Shown: positions 45,419 through 53,060, numbered from the stretch's first letter. The stretch: DNA of 64,000 nt from an uncultured Eubacteriales bacterium (GCA_900547405.1 URGL01000004.1:17202-81201), one strand, 5' to 3'. Numbers and translations are program-made. The notes: generated from the letters alone by a model not told the origin.

Positions 45419-45996
45419 TTTCTATTTCCTCCAACGTTTAGTATTTGGGAAGCCAGCAACGACACCAATCTGTCATTTTCGGCCATATATTCATCGAGAA
45501 GCTGCTTGCGCTTTCGGTTGAGTTTCCAGATGGCACCAACCTTGCGCTGTTCTATCAAAGGGATAACCGGAATTGTGATGCCTGCCAATTTTTTGACCGA
45601 CACCGCTTTGATTGCTGCCGTGCTACCGGTCAAATGCTCCACCTGTCCAAGGATATCTTTCTGTTCCAGCAGATAGCCCAGATAGTCAGGATCGATCTCA
45701 GCACCGGGCCTAACAACAAGAATGTTTTGCGATGCCACCATGCCTGCAGATTCTAACGCAACCACATGCACAAACGAGGGGTTTAGACGTTTAACCAGAA
45801 TGTCGCCTACAGACAGCAACTGTTTGTCCGTAAGTTCATCACTTCGCCACTGCACATCCACTTCGTTCATCAGGCCTGTATCTGTAAAGCTGTTAGGCTG
45901 AACCACGCTGTACCTGTACTTACCCTTATCCGCAAAGCCGGTCAAACCAGCCATAATCTCCGCTACATTGCCAAGACGCTTTTCGGTAGAATCCAT
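45415..45996 (-). CDS. half-size type I S subunit (single target-recognition domain)
   Basis: A 193-aa protein with one recognition domain followed by one conserved helix region (ITIPVIPLIEQRKVGAIWKLNRKRKQLLDEYMAEND). Half-S proteins can pair to make a working specificity subunit or exchange with a full S. The ATG at 45994-45996 is 7 nt from GGAGG; the frame to 46047 overlaps the promoter and is not used. First gene of the operon. Family membership is clear, but whether it works with HsdM here is unknown. Confidence 0.78.
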   Translation of the reverse strand: MDSTEKRLGNVAEIMAGLTGFADKGKYRYSVVQPNSFTDTGLMNEVDVQWRSDELTDKQLLSVGDILVKRLNPSFVHVVALESAGMVASQNILVVRPGAEIDPDYLGYLLEQKDILGQVEHLTGSTAAIKAVSVKKLAGITIPVIPLIEQRKVGAIWKLNRKRKQLLDEYMAENDRLVSLLASQILNVGGNRK

Positions 45997-46018
45997 CACA
46001 ATCCCTCCTTGCGAGGAT

Positions 46019-46047
46019 ACTATATCACTGCTCAATACATTTGTCAA
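46019..46047 (-). promoter_or_regulatory. promoter of the restriction operon
   Basis: On the minus strand TTGACA (46042-46047), 17 nt, TATAGT (46019-46024), 23 nt before the half-S start. It is the only good promoter I see for the ten-gene run down to 35436. Confidence 0.85.
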
Positions 46048-46150
46048 TATAATTTTAGTTAAGTCATAACTTTAGCTTATCAACATATTTAAAATTGAGT
46101 AATTCGCTATTACCAGCTGTTTAGCAATAGTAAGTTTCATACAGATTGCT

Positions 46151-46336
46151 TCACAAGCCAGGTGGACTATGCAGCACCAACTCAGCATACCCCGCCGGAT
46201 CATGGTCAATCAGCCAATCCAATTCTGACCGCTGATACATATTCTCCGCGTACCAATCCTCCACCGCAGGAGTGTAGATGAATACCACCCGCCCATCCGC
46301 ACATCGCTGCTTCACACAAGCCCTTTTTGACGGCAA
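46151..46336 (-). pseudogene. small ORF, probable remnant, downstream of the old guaA terminator
   Basis: A 61-codon frame whose second half reads like a real protein (AVEDWYAENMYQRSELDWLI then DHDPAGYAELVLHS) but has no ribosome site and starts inside what looks like another decayed frame. I do not recognise the family. It lies outside the left att repeat, so it belongs to the older chromosome or an earlier insertion. Confidence 0.35.
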
Positions 46337-46369
46337 AGGTTTTGTGGCATTCAGGCATAATCAAAAAAA

Positions 46370-46402
46370 CCTCTGCCACGCCCATTGGGGACGCAGCAGA
46401 GG
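46370..46402 (-). terminator. orphan terminator, probably the original guaA terminator
   Basis: Minus strand: CCTCTGC and GCAGAGG arms with inner pairing, then TTTTTTTG. No gene precedes it on this strand for about 500 nt. It follows directly after the displaced guaA 3' end at 46416-46459, which explains it. Confidence 0.8.
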
Positions 46403-46415
46403 CTTTTACCATCAT

Positions 46416-46459
46416 TAGGGCTTTTTGCCCCAAGTATCACGAATTATTTATTCCCACTC
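46416..46459 (-). repeat. left attachment-site repeat (displaced guaA 3' end)
   Basis: On the minus strand it reads GAGTGGGAATAA (Glu-Trp-Glu-stop, the last codons of guaA), then a spacer, CTTGGGGCAAAAAGCCCTA. It matches 54318-54362 with two substitutions and one missing base over 44-45 positions, and the match stops abruptly on both sides. Confidence 0.85.
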
Positions 46460-46562
46460 GCCAAATGAATCTCGTTTCTAAACATTTTTGCTTAGCAGAT
46501 TTGATTTCATTTGACATGGTTTAATTTGCATTATCCTAATTCTATGTGTTTCCTGAGTTTTT

Positions 46563-46593
46563 GCTATCAAAAAGCTATCAAATGATGCTATCA
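46563..46593. repeat. cluster of three GCTATCA repeats near the left island end
   Basis: GCTATCA at 46563, 46574 and 46587, within TTTTTGCTATCAAAAAGC and following sequence, about 105-135 bp inside the left att repeat. One further copy lies at 54275-54281, inside the right end. These are candidate arm sites for a tyrosine integrase; that function is inference. Confidence 0.5.
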
Positions 46594-46660
46594 TCCATGA
46601 AAAAACGCAGTTTTTCGTATCTGTATTATACCAGTTATCTACTGAATACGCAAGGGCTAT

Positions 46661-46693
46661 TTACCAAAATTGAAATTTTTTCAATTTTGGTAA
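46661..46693. repeat. 33-bp perfect palindrome
   Basis: TTACCAAAATTGAAA - ttt - TTTCAATTTTGGTAA, a 15-bp perfect stem with a 3-nt loop. It could be a terminator or a protein-binding palindrome. The rest of 46694-46909 is AT-rich, without a convincing gene apart from a 30-codon frame. Confidence 0.6.
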
Positions 46694-46773
46694 TCAAGCA
46701 ACCAATTCGCAATATCTACAATCCTAACCCCCTCATACTGGTATTCATCATGCCGGGTACGGGCGAATATCAT
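46681..46773 (-). CDS. 30-codon ORF, doubtful
   Basis: MIFARTRHDEYQYEGVRIVD then IANWLLDYQN. The composition looks protein-like (many charged and aromatic residues, compact end) and the frame is open upstream without a start to a TAA 45 nt earlier. There is no ribosome site. It may be the C-terminal remnant of a lost gene or a real microprotein; I favour a remnant. Confidence 0.25.
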   Translation of the reverse strand: MIFARTRHDEYQYEGVRIVDIANWLLDYQN

Positions 46774-46909
46774 TTTGGGTAGGCATCCCTGATTTGAAGC
46801 AAGGGTGAGATTTTACACACAAAAGTTTTTCTTTGTGATGTTATTGGAAAGTTATCACAGGCATGTTATCGTGGTAGAAATCACCTTCGGACCGTGGCTC
46901 GTCCAAGAA

Positions 46910-47077
46910 TTACTTACACTTAGCCTTACTTTCTTGTTGCTTTCCAGGAATGTAAATACGCGAGTTAGGAATATATCTAACAGTATAACTATTTCTCGCC
47001 ATATTTATTTGATCACATTTGTATAAAGTAGAAACGGGAATACATGTACTCGTTCTCGTCCCTGTTACAGTCTTCAC
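46910..47077 (-). CDS. 55-aa protein translationally coupled to the SDH-type protease
   Basis: GTG start at 47075-47077 overlapping the protease stop (GTGA), with AGAGGTGA just upstream inside the protease gene. Product: 55 aa, basic, with two cysteines (TSTCIPVSTLYKCDQINMAR) and a basic KQQESKAKCK end; no family recognised. The coupling suggests that it works with the protease, for example as substrate, adaptor or inhibitor. A longer frame starting at 47104 exists but begins inside the protease gene without a site. Confidence 0.55.
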   Translation of the reverse strand: MKTVTGTRTSTCIPVSTLYKCDQINMARNSYTVRYIPNSRIYIPGKQQESKAKCK

Positions 47078-48189
47078 GATCTCACCTCTTTTACTGCCTG
47101 CCATCCATTAGAATAACCAGTAACGTTAACGGACAGTTGCATATTGGTCTCTCTCCAATATGCAATACTCAGTATTGTTCTCACTTCGTATGCTCTGTTA
47201 GCGCTTTCTATTACGGCCATTAATTGAGTAATTTCAATAGGCGGTTGCTGTACCACCTTGGCATTTTGCTGTGCCAATGTCACAATAATACTATGCGCAA
47301 CATCGGGCGGCGTATTCGCAGGCAGCGAAACAATGGGAACATTGTTTATTATTCTCTTTGCCTCTGGGTCGTTCATTATTTCTGTCGTAGGATTAAAATC
47401 AGAAGAACAGCGCATCTCATAATTGAAATCTTGCCAGATTTTCCACATCAATTCCTCCAAAGGTTTTTCCGGATAAATGACATTCAATCCAATATCTTTC
47501 GCCTCGCCCCGGCTAACCGCATACCCATGATGGTAATACGAACTATTAAGTAATTTTGCTATTGAGCACGCCTTATTTTTATCATCCATATGGGTTTCGA
47601 GCATCTTTTCACTCAAGGATAGCGAAAGTTGTTGGCTACGTTTTGCAGAACCGATAGGCAGTGGCCCCACCTCTTTTGATAATGCATTAAATGCTGTAAT
47701 CAAGTGCGATTGGTCGGTAATTCCAACATCCTTCTTGATAAAATCAATATAATTTCTAATATCCTCCGATCCAAAATTAAGCTGTGATGGCTGACCAATT
47801 TCGTTTTGTCTAGAAATAGTCAGCTGAGGATCGACGGGTCCTAAATTAGAATATGGATGCATGACTATCTCATCCGCACCAAGTGCAAGAACAGTCGCTG
47901 CGCTGTATGCAACATAAGGTACAAGCACCGAAATTTTCTCAAATCGCTCACGTAGCATACTAATTATTCGCAAGGAAGCTATCGGATCACCACCATTGCT
48001 GATTATAAGCAGATCAACGCTCTTTTTATCACTTGGAATTTGTTCGATTTGTTCAATAATACTCGGAATGGAATCTATACACATTTGTGCGGAAAGATTT
48101 GGACGTATTGAGGTTACATACACAATTAGCGGATTTCCTCGAATTTCTTCGCATTGTTTATACAACGCAACTCTATCGTTGTAGCTCAT
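47074..48189 (-). CDS. SDH/SppA-type Clp-fold serine protease
   Basis: A 371-aa cytoplasmic protein of the serine-dehydrogenase-proteinase class (SDH_sah; ClpP/SppA fold). SNGGDP (64-69) forms the oxyanion region, S96 in YVAYSAATVLALGADEIVM is the likely nucleophile, and GPVDPQL (117-123) follows. The N-terminal third is the protease; the remaining 200 residues are helical and of no recognised type. No signal peptide. GGAGGGAAG precedes the ATG. It lies in the guaA island, next to a 55-aa coupled gene, and is well separated from the toxin-antitoxin genes. Confidence 0.8.
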   Translation of the reverse strand: MSYNDRVALYKQCEEIRGNPLIVYVTSIRPNLSAQMCIDSIPSIIEQIEQIPSDKKSVDLLIISNGGDPIASLRIISMLRERFEKISVLVPYVAYSAATVLALGADEIVMHPYSNLGPVDPQLTISRQNEIGQPSQLNFGSEDIRNYIDFIKKDVGITDQSHLITAFNALSKEVGPLPIGSAKRSQQLSLSLSEKMLETHMDDKNKACSIAKLLNSSYYHHGYAVSRGEAKDIGLNVIYPEKPLEELMWKIWQDFNYEMRCSSDFNPTTEIMNDPEAKRIINNVPIVSLPANTPPDVAHSIIVTLAQQNAKVVQQPPIEITQLMAVIESANRAYEVRTILSIAYWRETNMQLSVNVTGYSNGWQAVKEVRS

Positions 48190-48490
48190 TGTTTTCTTCC
48201 CTCCTGTATTTTTAGGCTTTCAACTTCGTATAAGAATTTCTGCTAAAATTAAATAGTATCACTCAGTATTATGGAGCATAACTATTATCATGGTCAGTAA
48301 ATGATAAACACCTCTGACAGCCTATCAAGTGTTGTGTTCTCTAATCTTTTCAGAATGCGTATATTCGCAGAGTGCTCAGCGTTTTTAGCGATTCAATATA
48401 TCCGTTTTTCAGTTTTCTCCTTTTCATCACTATCAAGGACGGGCAGAATAGATTCATACCAATTATGATCAATGTTCTCTGGTTGCTTTT
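48190..48490. other. 300-nt gap without a recognised gene
   Basis: AT-rich spacer between hicB and the protease gene. On the minus strand a frame continues past the hicB stop (NIDHNWYESILPVLDSDEKE near 48400-48480) without a start codon; this may be the end of a lost gene. No clear promoter boxes were found for the protease gene. Confidence 0.4.
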
Positions 48491-48832
48491 CTATGCTCCT
48501 GCATGAACGGCCTGGGCGATGGAGCTTTCCACAAAGCTGTTCAGTGTCATGTTGTGGGACATGGCGGCAACCACCGCCTGCTTGTGCAGCTCTGGGGAAA
48601 TGCGGACATTAAAGCTCCCTTTGTAAGCCCGCTCCGGCTCTTTGCCCTGCTGGGCGCACAGCTCCAAGTAATCGTCCACTGCACCATGAAAATCTGCAAT
48701 CAACTCTTGTGCGTTGTTTCCCTCATAAGAAACCAACGCTCGGATGCCCAGAACCTTGCCATAGAACAGAGCATCTTCTTCCGAAAACTCCACACTGCCG
48801 AGATAGCCTTTGTATTCCATCGTATTATTCAT
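48491..48832 (-). CDS. hicB: HicB family antitoxin
   Basis: A 113-aa antitoxin: partial RNase-H-like HicB domain (MEYKGYLGSVEFSEEDALFY, IADFHGAVDDYLELCAQQGK) followed by a ribbon-helix-helix DNA-binding end (FNVRISPELHKQAVVAAMSHNMTLNSFVE). It overlaps hicA by 4 nt and is downstream of it, the usual hicA-hicB order. Should neutralise HicA and repress the pair. Confidence 0.9.
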   Translation of the reverse strand: MNNTMEYKGYLGSVEFSEEDALFYGKVLGIRALVSYEGNNAQELIADFHGAVDDYLELCAQQGKEPERAYKGSFNVRISPELHKQAVVAAMSHNMTLNSFVESSIAQAVHAGA

Positions 48833-49083
48833 AGAAGTCCCTCCTGTTCCAGAATTTCAATCAACTGCTTTACTTGGTACTCTAATAATTCCTTGCGAGG
48901 ATGAGGTTTATGCATCAAGATAGGAGGATGATCATCAGACACAAACATGATTCGTGAACCGCTGGTACGACCTTTATTGGAACGCTCGTAGTGAAAGTAC
49001 CGCAATAAGCTCTCTGCATCATCGAAGGTAAATGTTTTGGGCTTCGCTTTTAAGCGTTCAATGAGTTTCTCTTTCTGTCCCAT
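48829..49083 (-). CDS. hicA: HicA family mRNA interferase toxin
   Basis: An 84-aa toxin of the HicA dsRBD-like fold: DAESLLRYFHYERSNKGRTSGSRIMF, then ILMHKPHPRKEL with the catalytic histidine region, then VKQLIEILEQEGLL. GGGG-rich GGGGCC(GGTTTC) precedes the ATG. An intact pair, in contrast with the decayed hicAB at 49285-49701. Confidence 0.9.
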   Translation of the reverse strand: MGQKEKLIERLKAKPKTFTFDDAESLLRYFHYERSNKGRTSGSRIMFVSDDHPPILMHKPHPRKELLEYQVKQLIEILEQEGLL

Positions 49084-49284
49084 GAAACCGGCCCCCTTTC
49101 TCCTTGCTTATATTATACTGCACTGCTTTCAAAAATGCAACTATTTTTAGTGCGCTCATTTTACTGAATACCGTCGTGTGCCTGAGCGACTATGCAAAGC
49201 AAACTTCATAAAATATGCCCCAGGCCGCATGGCCCAGAGCCTATCATTACAGAAAAAGCGCTTATTCGCTGCCATCGCCAAGGC

Positions 49285-49515
49285 CTACCTTGCCGCCGCA
49301 GCATCGTTCTTGGACAGCAGATACACGCAGTATTGGTTCATGCTGATGCCCTCCCGCTTGGCATCCAAAGCGTTGGCTACCGCAGATTCCACCGTTTCCC
49401 CACAGGTGATACACCCCGGGAGGTCCGGGTAGGACACCACAAAGCCGCCCTCGTCATGATCTCCTACAATCTCCATGCGGTAAGGCAGGGCAAGATATTC
49501 ATTCAGCGTTTTCAT
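49285..49515 (-). pseudogene. hicB-like antitoxin, truncated
   Basis: LNEYLALPYRMEIVGDHDEG then GFVVSYPDLPGCITCGETVE is a clear HicB-type start. After NALDAKRE the sequence departs from the family (GISMNQYCVYLL), so the C-terminal part is replaced or frameshifted. The start at 49513-49515 is the family start. Confidence 0.65.
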
Positions 49516-49701
49516 TTGCACCCTCACTTTCCACAACTTGTTTGACCATTTCTACATAAGCCTTTTTGACTTGTTCGTACTAATTGGCTGGCATCTAGGC
49601 TTTCAGAACGTATAATGCCTGCTGCCGCCTCTGGGGGCGTTCATTACATACCCAAAGGACTCCAAAACTTTTCGCAATTCCTCAAACCGGAGGTCTTTGC
49701 G
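49499..49701 (-). pseudogene. hicA-like toxin, inactivated
   Basis: Read on the minus strand: RKDLRFEELRKVLESFGYVM, NAPRGGSRHYTF, then an in-frame TGA and a frameshift, then KKAYVEMVKQVVESEGANEN and stop. The N-terminal start codon is missing: a stop lies directly before RKDL, beside the inverted repeat at 49705-49775. Typical HicA has an intact GGSSHYTF and KHKPVK region; here it is broken in three ways. Confidence 0.75.
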
Positions 49702-49704
49702 TTA

Positions 49705-49775
49705 GGTTTCCCGGGAGGCTGGAACGGCATCCACACCTTCCCGGTGCGCATACCATCCCAGCCTCCCGGGAAACC
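49705..49775. repeat. 71-nt inverted repeat beside the hicA remnant
   Basis: An 18-bp perfect outer stem, GGTTTCCCGGGAGGCTGG with CCAGCCTCCCGGGAAACC. An inner, partly mismatched continuation closes as CACC/GGTG around a 5-nt loop. It directly abuts the truncated start of hicA. It may be a small insertion or a stable RNA hairpin; no target duplication is visible. Confidence 0.65.
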
Positions 49776-49824
49776 GGTAGCCGAGGGGCGGTTAAGCCGC
49801 CCCCTGCAATAGATTTCTACCAGA

Positions 49825-49884
49825 GCTGTAATCAATTTTGCGCGTATCTGTGCCGTAATTAATTTTGCGCATAACTCTTGACAC
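49825..49884 (-). mobile_element. remnant end of an IS21-like insertion sequence
   Basis: Minus strand starts TGTCAAGAGTT and carries two near-identical 25-bp repeats 27 bp apart (49825-49849 and 49852-49876), each with GCGCAAAATTRATTAC. Multiple terminal repeats starting with TG are typical of IS21-family ends. No transposase gene or second end is present. Confidence 0.45.
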
Positions 49885-49892
49885 TACCGCAA

Positions 49893-51467
49893 TTAACAAT
49901 CTAGTTTTGTATATTTCTCATCATAATCCGAGCAGAAAAACACTTGATAATATCCCAAAGGCACTTTCTGATTCTGTGTCAAAAGGCTTCCGGCTACCAT
50001 GCAGATCAAGGATACAATCCAAGCGGGAACAAAGGCGTTTACGCCACCCATGGCAATGCCCCACCAGGCTTTGGTGTAAGGGATAATACTGGACAGAAAA
50101 TAGCAAACTATATACGTTCCATAACCACCAATCGTGGAGAGGATCATACCGGTTTTTGTGGCCTTTTTCCAATAAAATCCCAAGAGGATTGGCCAATACC
50201 AGCCGCCGCCAATGCTGCCGAGAGCGAAGTTAATCATGTACTGTGTAATGTCTGTAGGCTTCAGAGCAACCAGCACACCAATCACACCGACGCCAATAAT
50301 GACGCCATAATTGATTCTGCTCTGCGTTTTTTCGGGAACTTCCTTCATGAGGCAGTCGACGATGAAATCCTTTGCCAGAATAGCACCGGCAGAGATGCAT
50401 ATACCTGCAATGGAGGATTGAACAGCAGCGAACACACCAGAGAAGATAATGCCGCCCACCCAGGAAGGAAGCAGATTAGTGGCCACAAACATAGAGGTGT
50501 AGTCAGCAACAGCAATATTCGGATTGATTGCACGGACCAGCGGACCAATCATGCACATCAGGCCGTTGACAATAAAGAAAGTTAATGTGGCGATCAAAAT
50601 TCCCAGCTTCAGCTTTTTGTGGTCGTTATATGTCATGGAAACAGACAAGGAATGAGGCATGACACCAACACCAACGCCGAAAAAGAGGGACAGGCCCAGG
50701 ATATTCCAAAAGGAACCGGAGGACTGCGCTTGGAGAATTGTTGGGAAGGTAACGGCAAGGCTCTGCATAGCCTGGGTGACGCCTCCATACATTTGGGTGT
50801 TTCTAAATATCAAAACGCCAATGATAGAAAACGTGGCCGCTAGCATAACTACACCCTGAATAACTGCTACCTTTGCCAGAGATTTTACACCGCCTGAAAC
50901 CGTGTAAACAACAGAGATAATAATCACCAGGAACAAACCGAGATAGTAGCTGTTGCTGCCAGTGACTGCCGCGAAGATTTTGGCACCGGCGGAAATTTGG
51001 CCGCATCCAAAAAACACCAGGCCCAACGCGCCCGTGACTGCCAGCGCGCCCACAACGCCCTTGGATTGAAAACGGAGGCGCAGCAGCTGCAAATAGGAAA
51101 CTGCGCCGGTCCGTTCACGCAGAATAGCAATTTTCCGTCCAACAGCACCAAGACAGTAGGCGGAGGTCAGAAATCCGCTGTAATAAATCAGAGGGGAAGC
51201 AAATCCGACCGCGTAGCTGAGGCCGGGAGCCGCAACCATGGAACCGCCGGACATTGCGTTTGTCGCGGCAATCATGGCGATGGAAAATGCACCGATGTTG
51301 CCGCCTCCTGTAAGGAAGGACGCGAGGTTGTCGGAGCCACCCTTCCGGGCCTGTGCTTTTACATAGAATCCGAATCCGACGATGATAATTGAATACACCG
51401 AAAAGATTAGCAGCATGGTGACTGAAGTAGAGTGGGCAATGGTAAAGCCGCCAAGATCCTGTGCCAT
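49893..51467 (-). CDS. sodium:solute symporter family protein (PanF-like)
   Basis: A 524-aa carrier of the SSS/LeuT fold with 12-13 hydrophobic segments. ARKGGSDNLASFLTGGGNIG, AIAMIAATNAMSGGSMVAAP-type region (about 55-80) and ISVVYTVSGGVKSLAKVAVIQG are SSS landmarks; the pairing with a YhdT-like protein points to the pantothenate permease branch. The partner opine dehydrogenase makes an opine or related N-carboxyalkyl amino acid a plausible substrate. It overlaps the YhdT-type stop by one base. Confidence 0.85.
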   Translation of the reverse strand: MAQDLGGFTIAHSTSVTMLLIFSVYSIIIVGFGFYVKAQARKGGSDNLASFLTGGGNIGAFSIAMIAATNAMSGGSMVAAPGLSYAVGFASPLIYYSGFLTSAYCLGAVGRKIAILRERTGAVSYLQLLRLRFQSKGVVGALAVTGALGLVFFGCGQISAGAKIFAAVTGSNSYYLGLFLVIIISVVYTVSGGVKSLAKVAVIQGVVMLAATFSIIGVLIFRNTQMYGGVTQAMQSLAVTFPTILQAQSSGSFWNILGLSLFFGVGVGVMPHSLSVSMTYNDHKKLKLGILIATLTFFIVNGLMCMIGPLVRAINPNIAVADYTSMFVATNLLPSWVGGIIFSGVFAAVQSSIAGICISAGAILAKDFIVDCLMKEVPEKTQSRINYGVIIGVGVIGVLVALKPTDITQYMINFALGSIGGGWYWPILLGFYWKKATKTGMILSTIGGYGTYIVCYFLSSIIPYTKAWWGIAMGGVNAFVPAWIVSLICMVAGSLLTQNQKVPLGYYQVFFCSDYDEKYTKLDC

Positions 51468-51793
51468 TATTTCTCCCCCTTCCTATTAGCTCTTGCTGTC
51501 AGCGGAAATTCGTCCCATTTACAGATATGAACGATGCCAATGATGGTCATGATGGTGTAGATAATTGTCGCGCCGGAAAACCAGAGAGGAAATCCCAAAA
51601 AGTATGTCATCTGTGTGGGATCGCCCGTCCCGAAATAAAACATCCAGCAGGTGCCAATTATAGATGCGACAATGCCAAGAATGTGCAGAAACAAAGCGCT
51701 CTTTTTGCTTGCTTCAAAGCGCGGATCATAATCAGTGATGGCCGCAGTGTCATAATCACAGCGGTCCAAATCGTGATTGCTATTCACGTTCAA
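51467..51793 (-). CDS. YhdT/DUF997 family small membrane protein
   Basis: A 108-aa protein with two membrane helices (ALFLHILGIVASIIGTCWMFYF and FPLWFSGATIIYTIMTIIGIV). DUF997 proteins (YhdT) are encoded next to PanF-type symporters and are thought to be accessory. The N-terminus (about 30 residues, acidic) is longer than usual. The stop overlaps the symporter ATG (TAATG), and the gene lies 31 nt downstream of the opine dehydrogenase. Confidence 0.78.
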   Translation of the reverse strand: MNVNSNHDLDRCDYDTAAITDYDPRFEASKKSALFLHILGIVASIIGTCWMFYFGTGDPTQMTYFLGFPLWFSGATIIYTIMTIIGIVHICKWDEFPLTARANRKGEK

Positions 51794-51824
51794 TACGCTC
51801 CTCTCTAAAATTGTCTATGTGGGA

Positions 51825-52907
51825 TCAGAATTTGCCCGTTTTCGCGTAACGATTCAACTCTTCGGCGTTTCTGCCGCTGATGCCGAGTACTTCGGCAGTT
51901 CTGCCGTTTTTGAACCAATCTGTGTCATGGGCGACACCGACCAGAGTGATCACAGCATCCATGATGGGCGTTTCAATGCCCAGCTGATCCGCGATAGAGG
52001 CCCAGCAGACCAGAGCGATTGGGATATCTTCCGTCAGATAGCGGTAGTTGATATCATTGGGGCCGGCAATCGAGGTGAGGTTGTGGCAACCGTGGCCCAT
52101 AGCATACAGTGGCACCCAGGAATCGACCTTATCGACGCCAGCAAAATCCTCCAGAGCATGGATATCATAGCCGAGCGCCTTACCAATTTTCAGCCGCTCC
52201 TTGTTAAGGAGAACGTCAATTTTCAGACCGGAGGGTTGGAATCCGTGCTCGTACAAAAAGAAGTTGACATCTGGCTTTTCGATGTTGCTGAGGTTGACAA
52301 GGCAAGGGCCAGGGTGTACAGTAGGATTAATCAAGCTTAGACCGCACTCAAGAACATCGCTGTAGAGACCGGGGAAATCATAGACATCCTTGCGAATCTG
52401 ATCGTAGTATTTCTCTGCGGCGGCGGCGGGGAAAAACGCGATAGGTGCTAGATGACGCTCAAACATACGAACCTTGCCTGGTTCTACCCGTCTGGTGCTG
52501 AAGGGCGGGATCGTAGATTCCACAAAGATGGGGCAAGTAGGGTCATCGCCCCATACGTTCTTGTAAATCAGAGAGGCCATACAGCCGTTGAAGGTAATCA
52601 CGATCTGCTCAGCTGTGGTATGTCCCTTCAGGATTTTGGCAAATTCCTCATGACGATTGCCAGGGACACAGACGATGATATAGTCTGCACCCTTTACAGC
52701 CTCGTCAATGTTGGAAGTCACCACATCGATCTTTTCTTTTGCGTTAAATTCGCCGACGCATTCGATCTCATGAGAAATCGCGATGGTCTGGAATCTGGAG
52801 AACAGATAGTCAGGCGCAAACAGCCGGACTTCCTGACCCTTGGCTTTCATATCGACAGCAATTGTCTGGGCTACATTTCCAGTTCCTAATACAGCAATGG
52901 TTTTCAT
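51825..52907 (-). CDS. NAD/NADP octopine/nopaline dehydrogenase family protein
   Basis: A 360-aa oxidoreductase. Rossmann start MKTIAVLGTGNVAQTIAVDM, then DYIIVCVPGNRHEEFAK. The opine-dehydrogenase domain carries the catalytic-histidine motif NPTVHPGPCLVNLSNIE (about 197-213) and a C-terminal helical domain. The family joins or splits an amino acid and an alpha-keto acid using NAD(P)H. First gene of an operon with YhdT and symporter genes and divergent from an XRE-cupin regulator, suggesting use (or synthesis) of an imported opine-like compound. The direction cannot be told from sequence. Confidence 0.87.
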   Translation of the reverse strand: MKTIAVLGTGNVAQTIAVDMKAKGQEVRLFAPDYLFSRFQTIAISHEIECVGEFNAKEKIDVVTSNIDEAVKGADYIIVCVPGNRHEEFAKILKGHTTAEQIVITFNGCMASLIYKNVWGDDPTCPIFVESTIPPFSTRRVEPGKVRMFERHLAPIAFFPAAAAEKYYDQIRKDVYDFPGLYSDVLECGLSLINPTVHPGPCLVNLSNIEKPDVNFFLYEHGFQPSGLKIDVLLNKERLKIGKALGYDIHALEDFAGVDKVDSWVPLYAMGHGCHNLTSIAGPNDINYRYLTEDIPIALVCWASIADQLGIETPIMDAVITLVGVAHDTDWFKNGRTAEVLGISGRNAEELNRYAKTGKF

Positions 52908-52942
52908 GGTGTACCCTCCTGTTGAATCCCGTAGTTACGGGT

Positions 52943-52977
52943 ATTCGCTATAACGAATTTGTGTTCGCTATAGCGTA
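52943..52977. promoter_or_regulatory. tandem palindromic operators before the opine operon
   Basis: ATTCGCTATAACGAAT (52943-52958) and TTCGCTATAGCGTA (52964-52977, containing the perfect CGCTATAGCG), centres 20 bp apart, two helical turns. They lie just downstream of the -10 box of the operon, a repressor position. The divergent XRE-cupin protein is the natural ligand. Confidence 0.75.
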
Positions 52978-52982
52978 TATAT

Positions 52983-53011
52983 ATAATGCATCATTTCAGC
53001 CGCTCTGTCAA
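52983..53011 (-). promoter_or_regulatory. promoter of the opine operon
   Basis: Minus strand TTGACA (53006-53011), 17 nt, CATTAT (52983-52988), with an alternative TATATA a little further; the operators follow immediately. Confidence 0.6.
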
Positions 53012-53060
53012 TAACGCAATTTTACAAATTTTTCTTCAGGAATTTAGTGGTATTGCCACC

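Noticed and set aside
46546..46782. A 78-codon + strand frame
   Set aside because: No ribosome site, composition of AT-rich noncoding DNA, and it runs across the palindrome and the GCTATCA repeats.
49615..49835. Overlapping frames on both strands around the 71-nt inverted repeat
   Set aside because: They are produced by the inverted repeat itself; the real signal on the minus strand is the hicA remnant in another frame.
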